64,000 nucleotides of DNA from Trichloromonas sp034006665 (GTDB lineage Bacteria > Desulfobacterota > Desulfuromonadia > Desulfuromonadales > Trichloromonadaceae): assembly GCF_034006665.1 (NCBI RefSeq), contig NZ_JAVESI010000014.1:1-64000 (forward strand). Direction: 5' to 3'. This document shows positions 35,867 through 42,670 of this stretch, piece after piece. The stretch's first letter is position 1, and each line of letters begins with the position of its first letter. The notes beneath the pieces were generated by a model, which was not told the DNA's origin, did not search any database, and saw only the letters and a list, made by a program, of their open reading frames with translations. Both the position numbers and the translations under genes were made by a program.

Positions 35867-35957
35867 CTGCCGAATCAACGAATATTACTGTAGGGTCGCA
35901 CCGCGTGCGCCCTGTTCGGTCCGCGTCCTCCGCCTCGATTCGGGCAGGGTGCGAATT

Positions 35958-36359
35958 TCACCAAAGAGTTTGAACCGGGGATCGCCGGATTTTTTCGTCT
36001 TTTGTGATAAGGGGGATATCGTGATGAAGTGCCGAGGCGGCAATCAGACGATCCGGCATGTCGGGAACATCGTTGCGGGGGATCTCTCTAACGGCAAGGG
36101 CGGCATTCAGATCGACCGTATCGACGACGAGTCCGGTAGCGGGGTCGTCAACGGCTTCCAGTAATAATTCGAGGGCTTCTCGTGGAATTCTGCCCTTTTC
36201 GACAAGGTAAACGATTTCGACAATCGTGATGGCCGAAATATATAATTTACTGTGGGTTTTCCCGGTCTGCTCGATGGCTTCCGAGGCGATTGGCGATAGC
36301 TTTTCAGGTTCGGACAGAAGCCAGATCAGGGTATGGGTATCAAGGTAAATATCGCTCAT
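35958..36359 (-). CDS. PIN-domain toxin of a type II toxin-antitoxin pair (VapC-like)
   Basis: 133 aa from ATG 36359 (MSDIYLDTHTLIWLL). The PIN-domain acidic residues are in YLDTHTL, the TIVEIVYL helix and MPDRLIAASA, and the C-terminal ITKDEKI segment fits the family. It should be a Mg2+-dependent RNase aimed at tRNA or rRNA. Its start overlaps the antitoxin stop as ATGA, so translation is coupled. It is inserted between pqiA and pqiB genes on the same strand. Confidence 0.87.
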   Translation of the reverse strand: MSDIYLDTHTLIWLLSEPEKLSPIASEAIEQTGKTHSKLYISAITIVEIVYLVEKGRIPREALELLLEAVDDPATGLVVDTVDLNAALAVREIPRNDVPDMPDRLIAASALHHDIPLITKDEKIRRSPVQTLW

Positions 36360-36592
36360 TTTTCGTTGCCTCTGGGGAAATTCTCCCACAGTTCTTTACG
36401 GAGATCCGAGATTTCCCGTTCTGAGATATGAACGGAAAATCGACTCCAGAGGTTTTTCAGGCTGCGGCGTTCGCTCTTCACCGTTTTTGTTTTTAGAAAT
36501 TCAATAAAATCAATAATCTCAGATTTTTTTTCGGGTGGAAGGGCGCGCAGAGATTCAAGGATTTTTTTTTCTTCAGCAGATTGTCTGGCCAT
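36356..36592 (-). CDS. Antitoxin partner of the PIN toxin
   Basis: 78 aa from ATG 36592, preceded by GGGGG. The sequence is short and helical, with ALPPEKKSEIIDFIEFLKTK near the N-terminus, typical of DUF2281-like antitoxins that accompany PIN toxins. The C-terminal part (about 40-78) would wrap the toxin active site. It overlaps the toxin gene by 4 nt. An in-frame extension to 36643 is not needed. Confidence 0.78.
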   Translation of the reverse strand: MARQSAEEKKILESLRALPPEKKSEIIDFIEFLKTKTVKSERRSLKNLWSRFSVHISEREISDLRKELWENFPRGNEK

Positions 36593-36996
36593 GAGAACCC
36601 CCTTGCTCGATTTGTAGACAAAATCTAGCATTTGTCCGAACACCTGTCAAAACAGACGGAGAGTTGCAGGGTGCGTACATACTCTGATTATTACAGGGAT
36701 GAAAGGGATGCATGGGATACAACCTGGAAAGCCGGTTGTCGGACCCGCGAACAGGCGAACGTAGGGGTAGGCCCTTCGGCTCCACTCAGGGTGCGGAAAA
36801 GACTCTAATTATTACATGGATGAAGGGGATGCAAGGGATAAAATTCGGAAAGCCTTATCCCCTTCATCCCCTTTATCCCTGTTGAAACGCCTTTGCTTTT
36901 GCCCTCTTCGACTCCGCTCAGGGACTGGGCTGGGTCTGGGGAAATTTGTTCTGGTCAAACACTTAAAACCTGATGCCTGAAGCTTGAAACTATCCT
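36593..36996. repeat. Repeat-rich intergenic region: 53-bp direct repeats and a long inverted repeat
   Basis: Two direct copies of about 53 bp (36681-36733 and 36802-36854) share an ACTCT(G/A)ATTATTACA start, GGATGAA(A/G)GGGATGCA and GGAAAGCC, and lie 121 bp apart. The second copy also pairs with an inverted arm (36855-36883, TTATCCCCTTCATCCCC) to make a hairpin of about 25 bp. The same CCCTTCATCCCC family recurs at 61477 and 62672. No gene or clear promoter was seen. Confidence 0.75.
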
Positions 36997-37671
36997 TTAA
37001 TATACTGATTTCTCGGTGTTCTCTGTGACTCTGTGGTGAGAAAGATCTTTACTTTCTTCCCCCATCCGGTCCCAAATCAATCGCGGATCGAAGGCCATGG
37101 CGGCGAACATGGTCAGGACCACCACCAGGGCGAAATGGGGGGCGGCGGGACCGGCTTCGATGTTGGCCAGCGCCCCGAGTTTGACCAGGGCGACGAGGAT
37201 CGTCACCACGTAGATGTCGACCATCGACCAGCGGCCGATGATTTCGGTCATGCGGTAAAGTCGGGTGCGTTCTGCCGGCCGCCAATGGCTGCGCCGTTGC
37301 ACCGAAATCAGCAGGTAGGCAAGCACCAGCAGCTTGAGCAGGGGGACGAAGACGCTGGCGATGAAAATGACCAGGGCGATGGGCCAGCTGCCCGAAGCGA
37401 AGAAATAGAGCACCCCGCTCATGATGGTGTCGCTCTGCACCTTGCCGAGAAAGCCGGTGTGGGTCATCGGCAGCAGATTGGCGGGAAAGTAGAAGATCAC
37501 CGCCGCCAGCACCAGTGCCCAGCAGCGCGCCAGGCTGTCGGTCTTGCGCCCATGCACGCCGGCGCCGCAGCGCGGGCAGCGGTGCCCGGTGGCGGCAAGC
37601 TCTCCGACGGGGATCAGCCGATTGCAGACATGGCAGGCGGCCAGTCCGGCCTCTTTCGCGGTCAGGGCCAT
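36997..37671 (-). CDS. PqiA-like membrane protein, second half
   Basis: 224 aa. The N-terminus has a zinc-ribbon-like pair (CHVCNRL, CPRCGAG), followed by four hydrophobic segments typical of a PqiA domain. E. coli PqiA fuses two such domains in one protein; here they are separate genes with a TGATG stop-start overlap. PqiA is the inner-membrane partner of the PqiB tunnel. The last 17 residues (KDLSHHRVTENTEKSVY) are encoded by a dispersed repeat that seems to have replaced the native 3' end. Confidence 0.88.
   Translation of the reverse strand: MALTAKEAGLAACHVCNRLIPVGELAATGHRCPRCGAGVHGRKTDSLARCWALVLAAVIFYFPANLLPMTHTGFLGKVQSDTIMSGVLYFFASGSWPIALVIFIASVFVPLLKLLVLAYLLISVQRRSHWRPAERTRLYRMTEIIGRWSMVDIYVVTILVALVKLGALANIEAGPAAPHFALVVVLTMFAAMAFDPRLIWDRMGEESKDLSHHRVTENTEKSVY
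37010..37045. repeat. Dispersed CACCACAGAG-type repeat inside the 3' end of the pqiA gene
   Basis: On the minus strand it reads CACCACAGAGTCACAGAG, then ACACCGAG. A related copy at 40284-40318 reads CACCACAGAG, CGCACAAAGG and ACACCGAG on the plus strand. It supplies the terminal codons and stop of the second PqiA protein. Confidence 0.6.
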
Positions 37672-38270
37672 CAGCGGTTCTCCAGCGCTTCCCAGACCAG
37701 GTGCGGGTCGATGGCGGCGAAGGCGGCGGTGAGGACGACGATCAGCGCGCCGAAGGCATAGACCGCCACCCCCGGCACAATCGTCGCCATGCTCGCCAGT
37801 TTCACCAGCGACACGAGAATGCCGAGCATGAAGACTTCCATCATGCTCCAGGCCCGCACCCGCGCCATCACCCGCCAGACCGGCGCCAGCAGGCGCGGGC
37901 GGCGGCCCAGGCGCAAGGGGGCGAAAACATAGAGCAGGGCGCACAGTTCCACCAGCGGCAGCAGCAAGGTGGTCAGCGCGACCAGCGCCGCCACCAGATA
38001 GACCTCTTCCCGGTAGAGCTCGAAAATCCCCGTCGCCAGGGTCATCTTCCGGGTCAGTCCGGCCTTTTCGATGGCGAGAAAGGGGAAGGTGTTGGCGACG
38101 ATGAAGAGGATCAGGCCGGTGAGGGCGAGGGCCAGGGTGCGGTCGAGGGGATTGCGCTTGTAGCGGTAGAGAATTGCCCCGCAACGGGCACAGAGCGCGA
38201 CCCCACCGGGGGGCAGGGGACGAACCTCGTGCAACAGGTCGCAGCAATGGCAGGCAATGCGTTTATCCAA
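37671..38270 (-). CDS. pqiA: PqiA-like membrane protein, first half
   Basis: 199 aa. It starts with a zinc-ribbon (CHCCDLL and CARCGA), followed by four membrane segments (ALALTGLILFIVANTFPFLAI and others). The EVFMLGILVSLVKL segment is characteristic of PqiA. It pairs with the next gene to make a split version of the two-domain protein of E. coli. Its upstream region, beginning 50 bp away, is taken up by an IS200/IS605 element, which may have disturbed the native promoter. Confidence 0.88.
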   Translation of the reverse strand: MDKRIACHCCDLLHEVRPLPPGGVALCARCGAILYRYKRNPLDRTLALALTGLILFIVANTFPFLAIEKAGLTRKMTLATGIFELYREEVYLVAALVALTTLLLPLVELCALLYVFAPLRLGRRPRLLAPVWRVMARVRAWSMMEVFMLGILVSLVKLASMATIVPGVAVYAFGALIVVLTAAFAAIDPHLVWEALENR

Positions 38271-38319
38271 GGGAAACTCCAGCGAAAGTCCGTTGCTTTA
38301 TACTCTATGAACTCTCCCG

Positions 38320-38348
38320 CCACTAAACACCTGCCGGTGTTGTAGTGG
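38320..38348 (-). ncRNA. Right-end hairpin of the IS605 element, likely 3' part of the TnpB guide RNA
   Basis: CCACTA (38320-38325) pairs with TAGTGG (38343-38348) and AACACC with GGTGTT, with one bulged base and loop TGCC, a 12-bp stem. It overlaps the tnpB stop codon. In this family the subterminal right-end hairpin is recognised by TnpA and also forms part of the omega/reRNA that guides TnpB; the guide would be taken from the minus-strand bases just after the element end, near 38300-38319. This role is inferred from the family. Confidence 0.5.
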
Positions 38349-39720
38349 GGGTTTCCCGGTTCCGCGAAGACGGCGCTCGGGGCGTTGGCTCCCGAACGGC
38401 TGACACCTTCTCCCCGGGCGTAACTTCGGACCGTTCCGGCCCTAGTTGTTTCCGTATGCCGCTGCGGCGCGGCGCTTTGAACTCGATCTCCCCCGCAAGA
38501 AGTAACCGCACACCCCGGAATTTGACGACTCCGGCGGCGTTAAAATCGGCGTTCTCGGCGTGTCCGCAGCGTTGACAGGCGAATTCGGCTTGGGTGAGCC
38601 GATTGCCCGGGGAAGTGAAGCCGCAGAGGCGGCATTCCTGCGAACTGTGGTGAGGCGGCACGACGATGGCGAGCTTGCCCATGCGCCGGGCCTTGTAACG
38701 GGTGAACTGATGAATCCGGCCCCAGGCGCTGTGCAGAATCGCCCGGTTGAGTCCGGCTTTCTGGCGGACGTTGCGCCCCGGTTTATCGACGGTCCCCTTG
38801 GCCGAGCGGGTCATGTTTTTTGTCCGCAGATCCTCGAAGACGAACAGCCGGGCCTGAAGATCGTCCACCAGGGCTCGACTGGCTTTGTGAGCCATGTCGG
38901 AACGGACCCGGGCTTCGTAGAGGGCATACCGGGCCGCCCGCTGATGGGCCTTGGTTCTCCGGCGCGAACCCTTTTCCCGCCGGGCGGCGATCTTCTGCCA
39001 GCGTTTGCGGTGGCGCTCGGCTCCGGTCAACCGCTTTTTCTGGATGGGAGAGAAATCGAACCGGCTGCCGTCGCAGACCGCCGCCGGAATTGCCACGCCC
39101 CGGTCGATGCCCCGGGCCGCCTGAAGCAGAGTCTCTTCGCCCAACCGTTGAAGCTCGGCGGCGATCTGGGCTTCGGTCTGTTCCGGCGCTCCGTCCTCGA
39201 CGGCGAAGGACAGATGCCATTGTCCCGATTCGACGCTGAGAATAATCGACGCGGGCGTCTTCTCGACCGGCCGGTGCGCTCTTACCGGGATCTCGCCCAG
39301 AGGGAACTTTTTGCTTCCAACCGCCAAGCGGATTCCGTCTTCGTGAGGGGCCAACTCGAAGAGCTCGCGGGTGAGCAGGACCGATTGCCGACCCTTGCGG
39401 GATTTGATTTTCGGGCGGCCCTGGCAGGCCCCGGAGAAGAACCGTTGGTACGCCTGCCGCCAGCGGTAGGCTCCGTTTCGCAACACGACGGCAGGGACTT
39501 CCCGCAGAAAGGCGGTCTGTTCGGTGATGAAATGGGCATACTGCTGATCCCGGGGGATCGGCTCTCCGCACAACGCCGGAGATTTCCGGTGGAACCGGCG
39601 GAAATAGCGGTCCTCGCCGACCTTGGCGTTGTAAATGAACCGTTGGCAACCGATCCAGCGCAAAAGGATCTGCTGCTGTTCTGGCGTCGGGTAGATGCGG
39701 AATTTATTGCCGATTTGCAT
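38323..39720 (-). CDS. tnpB: TnpB RNA-guided nuclease of IS605 family
   Basis: 465 aa from ATG 39720 (MQIGNKFRIYP). The split RuvC residues are visible: Asp in RGIDRGVAI (about residue 207), Glu in FVFEDLRTKN (about 292) and Asp in NADFNAAGV (about 390). A zinc finger CRLCG with CQRCGH lies between the last two. The C-terminal tail after residue 400 is basic and longer than in ISDra2 TnpB (408 aa). All catalytic residues are intact, so it is probably active. TnpB proteins cut DNA under omegaRNA guidance and are the ancestors of Cas12. Confidence 0.93.
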   Translation of the reverse strand: MQIGNKFRIYPTPEQQQILLRWIGCQRFIYNAKVGEDRYFRRFHRKSPALCGEPIPRDQQYAHFITEQTAFLREVPAVVLRNGAYRWRQAYQRFFSGACQGRPKIKSRKGRQSVLLTRELFELAPHEDGIRLAVGSKKFPLGEIPVRAHRPVEKTPASIILSVESGQWHLSFAVEDGAPEQTEAQIAAELQRLGEETLLQAARGIDRGVAIPAAVCDGSRFDFSPIQKKRLTGAERHRKRWQKIAARREKGSRRRTKAHQRAARYALYEARVRSDMAHKASRALVDDLQARLFVFEDLRTKNMTRSAKGTVDKPGRNVRQKAGLNRAILHSAWGRIHQFTRYKARRMGKLAIVVPPHHSSQECRLCGFTSPGNRLTQAEFACQRCGHAENADFNAAGVVKFRGVRLLLAGEIEFKAPRRSGIRKQLGPERSEVTPGEKVSAVREPTPRAPSSRNRETPTTTPAGV

Positions 39721-39743
39721 ACTGTTATGATACATTAAGCCGC

Positions 39744-40184
39744 ATGGGAAATCAAACAACAAAATCGCTAAGTCATGCCGTCTATTCGATTAGGCTGCAT
39801 ATTGTTTTCGTCACCAAATATCGGCGGCGAGTGCTCTCCCCGCCGATTCTCGACTATCTCAAGACGGCGTTCTCCGAGATTCTGGACGACTGGCGATGCG
39901 AGTTGATCGAGTTCGGCGGCGAGGCCGACCATGTCCATCTGCTGGTATCCATCCATCCGGCGCTGGACATTTCGGTCTTGGTCAACAACCTGAAAACCGC
40001 ATCGGCCCGGAGAGCCCGGAACCGCTTCGCGGAGCATATCTCCCAGTTTTATTGGAAGCCGGCCTTCTGGCACCGGGCTTATTTCGTTGGCAGCGTCGGG
40101 GAAGTATCGCTGGAAACGATCCGGCGGTACATCGAGGCCCAGGGCATGAAGGAAAAACCGCGAAAATCAAAACCCCTCGCTTGA
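39744..40184 (+). CDS. tnpA: TnpA Y1 single-strand transposase of IS605 family
   Basis: 146 aa. The HUH pair is HVHLLV (within EADHVHLLVSIHP), and the nucleophilic Tyr lies in ETIRRYIEAQG near residue 128. The N-terminal YSIRLHIVFVTKYRRRVL is the family signature. It cuts and rejoins single-stranded ends at the subterminal hairpins. Length fits the family (about 140-155). No disruption was seen. Confidence 0.94.
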   Translation: MGNQTTKSLSHAVYSIRLHIVFVTKYRRRVLSPPILDYLKTAFSEILDDWRCELIEFGGEADHVHLLVSIHPALDISVLVNNLKTASARRARNRFAEHISQFYWKPAFWHRAYFVGSVGEVSLETIRRYIEAQGMKEKPRKSKPLA

Positions 40185-40188
40185 CCCG

Positions 40189-40217
40189 CCTCCTGGCGCT
40201 GCGCGTCTAGCAGGGGG
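40189..40217 (+). repeat. Candidate left-end hairpin of the IS605 element
   Basis: CCTCCTG (40189-40195) can pair with CAGGGGG (40211-40217), including one G-T pair, around a 15-nt loop, just after the tnpA stop. Its identity as the transposon end is inferred from its place. Confidence 0.35.
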
Positions 40218-40283
40218 AATGCGCTCGGTTTTGTTCAATCGGGGGGAGTCAACGGCATGTGGCGGGAGGGAGGATGCGGTCCA

Positions 40284-40318
40284 TCAATCATCACCACAGA
40301 GCGCACAAAGGACACCGA
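40284..40318 (+). repeat. Second copy of the CACCACAGAG dispersed repeat
   Basis: CACCACAGAG with ACACCGAG 12 bases later matches the minus-strand copy at 37010-37045. It lies just outside the IS605 element, upstream of fic. Confidence 0.55.
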
Positions 40319-40349
40319 GAAAATCCCCTTGATTTTTTCACCCCGCCTC

Positions 40350-40399
40350 TTTATTTTAGGATATAAAATAAAGTTAAAATAAAGCTGAATCTTATTTTA
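40350..40399. promoter_or_regulatory. Tandem palindromic operators upstream of fic
   Basis: Site 1 is TTTATTTTA-N5-TAAAATAAA (40350-40372), a perfect 9-bp palindrome. Site 2 is TAAAATAA-N9-TTATTTTA (40375-40399). The sites are adjacent and end 17 bp before the fic ATG, so binding would block transcription. The Fic protein has a C-terminal winged helix and is the likely ligand. Confidence 0.6.
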
Positions 40400-40416
40400 G
40401 GTTCGAGGCATTCAGG

Positions 40417-41586
40417 ATGAAGCGAGAACTCCAAGGCAGATACGTGACCATATCGACGGTGGGGGAGAAGGCCCGGGCCTTTGTGCCCGCGCCGCTGCCG
40501 CCGCGTCCGCCTATCGACTGGACGCCGGAGCTGCGCGGCAAGTTCGATCAGGCGCTGCTCGCCCTTGGGCGGCTGGACAGCGTCTCGACCCTGCTGACGG
40601 ATACCTCGCTCTTTCTCTACATGTACGTCCGCAAGGAGGCGGTGCTCTCTTCGATGATCGAGGGGACGCAGTCGTCCCTGTCCGATCTGCTGCTCTTTGA
40701 GTTGGATCAGGTGCCCGGCGTGCCGCTGGATGATGTGCGGGAGGTCAGCAACTATGTCGCCGCCCTTGACCAGGGTCTGCGCCTGCTGAAAGAAGGGCTG
40801 CCGCTGTCGCTGCGGCTCTTCCGCGAGATTCACGGCGTGCTGTTGGCCAAGGGCCGGGGGAACAACCAGACTCCGGGTGAGTTCCGGCGCAGTCAGAACT
40901 GGATCGGCGGCACTCGGCCGGGCAACGCGGCCTTCGTTCCGCCCCCCGCCGAAGAGGTGCCGGAGTGCATGAGCAAGCTCGAGCTTTTCCTCCACGACCA
41001 GCCGGAGCCGACGCCGGTCTTGCTCAAAGCGGCGCTGGCCCATGTGCAGTTCGAAACGATCCACCCGTTCCTCGATGGTAACGGTCGTCTGGGTCGGCTG
41101 CTGATCACGTTGCTGTTGTGCGAGCAGCGGGTTTTACGGAAGCCGATGCTCTACCTCAGCCTCTACTTCAAGACCCATCGTCAGTATTATTACGAGTTGC
41201 TGGGCAACGTGCGGCTGACCGGCGACTGGGAAGCCTGGCTCGATTTCTTCGCCGAGGCGGTGATCGTCACCGCCGGCCAGGCGGTGGAAACGGCCCAGCA
41301 GCTTCTCGACCTGTCGAACCGGGATCGCGACAAGATCAGCGGCCTCGGCCGGGCGGCGGCGACCACCCTGCAGGTTCACCGGGCACTGATGGAACATCCC
41401 ATCGCCACATCCAACTCGCTGGTGGAGAAGACCGGCATCACCCCGGCCACGGTCAACAAGGCCCTCGGCCATCTGGTGCAGCTCGGCATCGTCAAGGAAC
41501 TGACCGCCCAGAAACGCAACCGCCTGTTCAGTTACGCAGGCTATATCGAAATCATGAATCGCGGCACGGAGCTTCCGGGTGGATAG
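40417..41586 (+). CDS. Fic-domain AMP-transferase with N-terminal inhibitory motif and C-terminal winged helix
   Basis: 389 aa. The catalytic motif is HPFLDGNGRLGR (about residues 218-229), fully conserved. The inhibitory helix motif SxxxEG appears in SMIEGTQ (about 78-84), so this is a class II Fic whose activity is self-restrained. The C-terminal 100 residues form a winged helix (LVEKTGITPATVNKALGHLVQLGIVKEL). The family transfers AMP to Tyr, Ser or Thr of target proteins. The tandem palindromes just upstream suggest autoregulation. It is next to, but outside, the IS605 element. Confidence 0.93.
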   Translation: MKRELQGRYVTISTVGEKARAFVPAPLPPRPPIDWTPELRGKFDQALLALGRLDSVSTLLTDTSLFLYMYVRKEAVLSSMIEGTQSSLSDLLLFELDQVPGVPLDDVREVSNYVAALDQGLRLLKEGLPLSLRLFREIHGVLLAKGRGNNQTPGEFRRSQNWIGGTRPGNAAFVPPPAEEVPECMSKLELFLHDQPEPTPVLLKAALAHVQFETIHPFLDGNGRLGRLLITLLLCEQRVLRKPMLYLSLYFKTHRQYYYELLGNVRLTGDWEAWLDFFAEAVIVTAGQAVETAQQLLDLSNRDRDKISGLGRAAATTLQVHRALMEHPIATSNSLVEKTGITPATVNKALGHLVQLGIVKELTAQKRNRLFSYAGYIEIMNRGTELPGG

Positions 41587-41634
41587 ATCGTCCCTCGCCC
41601 CAATCGGGCGCACATCGGTGCGATTCGGAAGCTG

Positions 41635-41665
41635 GTAGGATGCGGTGACGAAGGAACCGCATCGT
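41635..41665 (-). repeat. GATGCGG hairpin repeat, copy 1
   Basis: GATGCGG (41639-41645) and CCGCATC (41657-41663) form a 7-bp hairpin. The minus-strand sequence matches copies at 61543-61567 and 62729-62753, with a two-base change in the loop (TTCCTTCGTCA versus TTCCTGCGTCA). Confidence 0.7.
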
Positions 41666-41677
41666 TTCCCGTTCCGG

Positions 41678-41692
41678 TGACAATTATTGTCA
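41678..41692. promoter_or_regulatory. Perfect palindrome upstream of pilA, candidate PilR enhancer
   Basis: TGACAATTATTGTCA is a perfect 15-bp palindrome 118 bp upstream of the pilA -24 box. TGTCA-type half sites are used by PilR proteins; another TGACA half site lies at 41745. Binding is inferred. Confidence 0.5.
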
Positions 41693-41809
41693 AAACCCCT
41701 GCCGCAAAATGTTGAGGTTCTCTTACTTTTATCTGACAGGGGCGGATATATTTTTCTTAAGCCTTGAAATTCCGTAGGTTAATGCTATATCAAAAGGCAA
41801 CGTCGCATT

Positions 41810-41825
41810 TGGCACGCCGATTGTA
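41810..41825 (+). promoter_or_regulatory. Sigma-54 promoter of pilA
   Basis: TGGCAC (41810-41815), five bases, then TTGTA (41821-41825). The -24 box is consensus, and the -12 differs only by T for C. The predicted start near 41836 gives a leader of about 98 nt. Sigma-54/PilR control of pilA is established in Geobacter and Pseudomonas. Confidence 0.75.
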
Positions 41826-41933
41826 TACAGACAAGGCATACAAACCAATTCAAGATGAGCGACCCGGCAAGTGGACTGACCGGTCACCCTTTGGCGGCGC
41901 TCCCGTTCTTCAACCCGAAAGGAGAAAAAACAC

Positions 41934-42161
41934 ATGTTGAACAAATTCAGAAAGTCTGAAAAGGGTTTTACCCTGATCGAGCTGCTGATCGTCGTCGCGA
42001 TCATCGGCATCCTGGCGGCGATTGCTATCCCGCAGTTCGCTAGCTATCGGCAGAAAGCGTACAACTCTGCGGCCAACTCGGACCTGAAAAACATTAAAAC
42101 CGGCATGGAAGCCTATATGGCTGACAATCAGGAATACCCTGTTGATCTCAGTTATCGTTAA
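41934..42161 (+). CDS. pilA: Short type IV pilin (Geobacter-type PilA-N)
   Basis: 75 aa. Prepilin peptidase would cut after Gly11 before Phe12 (KG-FTLIELLIVVAIIGIL). The sequence is nearly that of Geobacter PilA, including the aromatic residues F, Y, Y in PQFASYRQKAYNS and the short C-terminus (EYPVDLSYR). Such truncated pilins lack the globular domain of ordinary pilins and pair with a separate PilA-C protein. AAAGGAG lies 11 nt upstream. It is driven by a sigma-54 promoter. Roles in extracellular electron transfer or secretion are proposed for the family. Confidence 0.96.
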   Translation: MLNKFRKSEKGFTLIELLIVVAIIGILAAIAIPQFASYRQKAYNSAANSDLKNIKTGMEAYMADNQEYPVDLSYR

Positions 42162-42195
42162 TAATTCTACCCTTCAATAAAAAAGGAGTTCGTTC

Positions 42196-42573
42196 ATGAA
42201 AAAAATACTAATAATTAGTGCTGCACTTCTTTTGTTCGGAACCTCTGCTTTTTCTGCTAATACGCTCGATATGGATTTGAGCTCTAAGGATACAACGGGG
42301 AAAACTGTTTATGGATCCTCAGATGATGCTACAGCGAGTACTGCGACTAACATCGGGAAAACTTCAACAGGTGTAGGCGTTGCCGCTCTTAGCGGTGTGA
42401 ATGGTTATGCCTTGGTCGCTCAGCATATGAATGGAACTAAGACTTACGGTAGTTATTTCGATAGTACCGCTATCTATCAGACTATCGGGGATGTTGTCGT
42501 TGGGACTGAAGCCGATACCCCCACAGCTAGTGATAGTTCTGAGTTCGATGCCACAACTTGGCGCGCAATGTAA
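42196..42573 (+). CDS. Secreted PilA-C-like partner of the short pilin
   Basis: 125 aa. A signal peptide (1-20, MKKILIISAALLLFGTSAFS-A) is followed by a Ser/Thr/Gly-rich beta-type domain. Position and character match the GSU1497-type protein that follows pilA in Geobacter and completes the pilin subunit. AAAGGAG lies 7-8 nt upstream. It sits 34 nt after pilA and is followed by a terminator, so the two make the short operon unit. The assignment depends on synteny. Confidence 0.8.
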   Translation: MKKILIISAALLLFGTSAFSANTLDMDLSSKDTTGKTVYGSSDDATASTATNIGKTSTGVGVAALSGVNGYALVAQHMNGTKTYGSYFDSTAIYQTIGDVVVGTEADTPTASDSSEFDATTWRAM

Positions 42574-42590
42574 AAATCGATTACTTTCAC

Positions 42591-42628
42591 AAAAAAAACG
42601 GGATGTTTAGGCATCCCGTTTTTTTTTA
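42591..42628 (+). terminator. Terminator after the pilin pair
   Basis: CGGGATG (42599-42605) pairs with CATCCCG (42612-42618), flanked by A-run and T-run of eight or more, so it is strong and nearly symmetrical. Confidence 0.93.
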
Positions 42629-42670
42629 AAAAAATATTATTTTGTCCAATGTAAATTAAGAAGAGGTTTC

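Larger units (their letters stand above)
38300..40225. mobile_element. IS200/IS605-family element with divergent tnpA and tnpB
   Basis: Adjacent divergent tnpB (minus) and tnpA (plus) genes, only 23 bp apart at their starts, with a subterminal hairpin at each side (38320-38348 and 40189-40217), mark an IS605/IS608-type element. Both genes are uninterrupted. The limits are approximate, because these elements have no inverted repeats or target duplications. It sits between pqiA and fic. Confidence 0.85.

Noticed and set aside
35715..36164. Plus-strand frame over the repeat cluster and toxin
   Set aside because: It is composed of translated palindromic repeats and the antisense of the PIN toxin.
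36997..38247. A single 416-codon frame covering both pqiA genes
   Set aside because: Its first 190 codons are Arg/Pro/Gly-rich nonsense in the wrong frame over pqiA; the real second gene starts at 37671.
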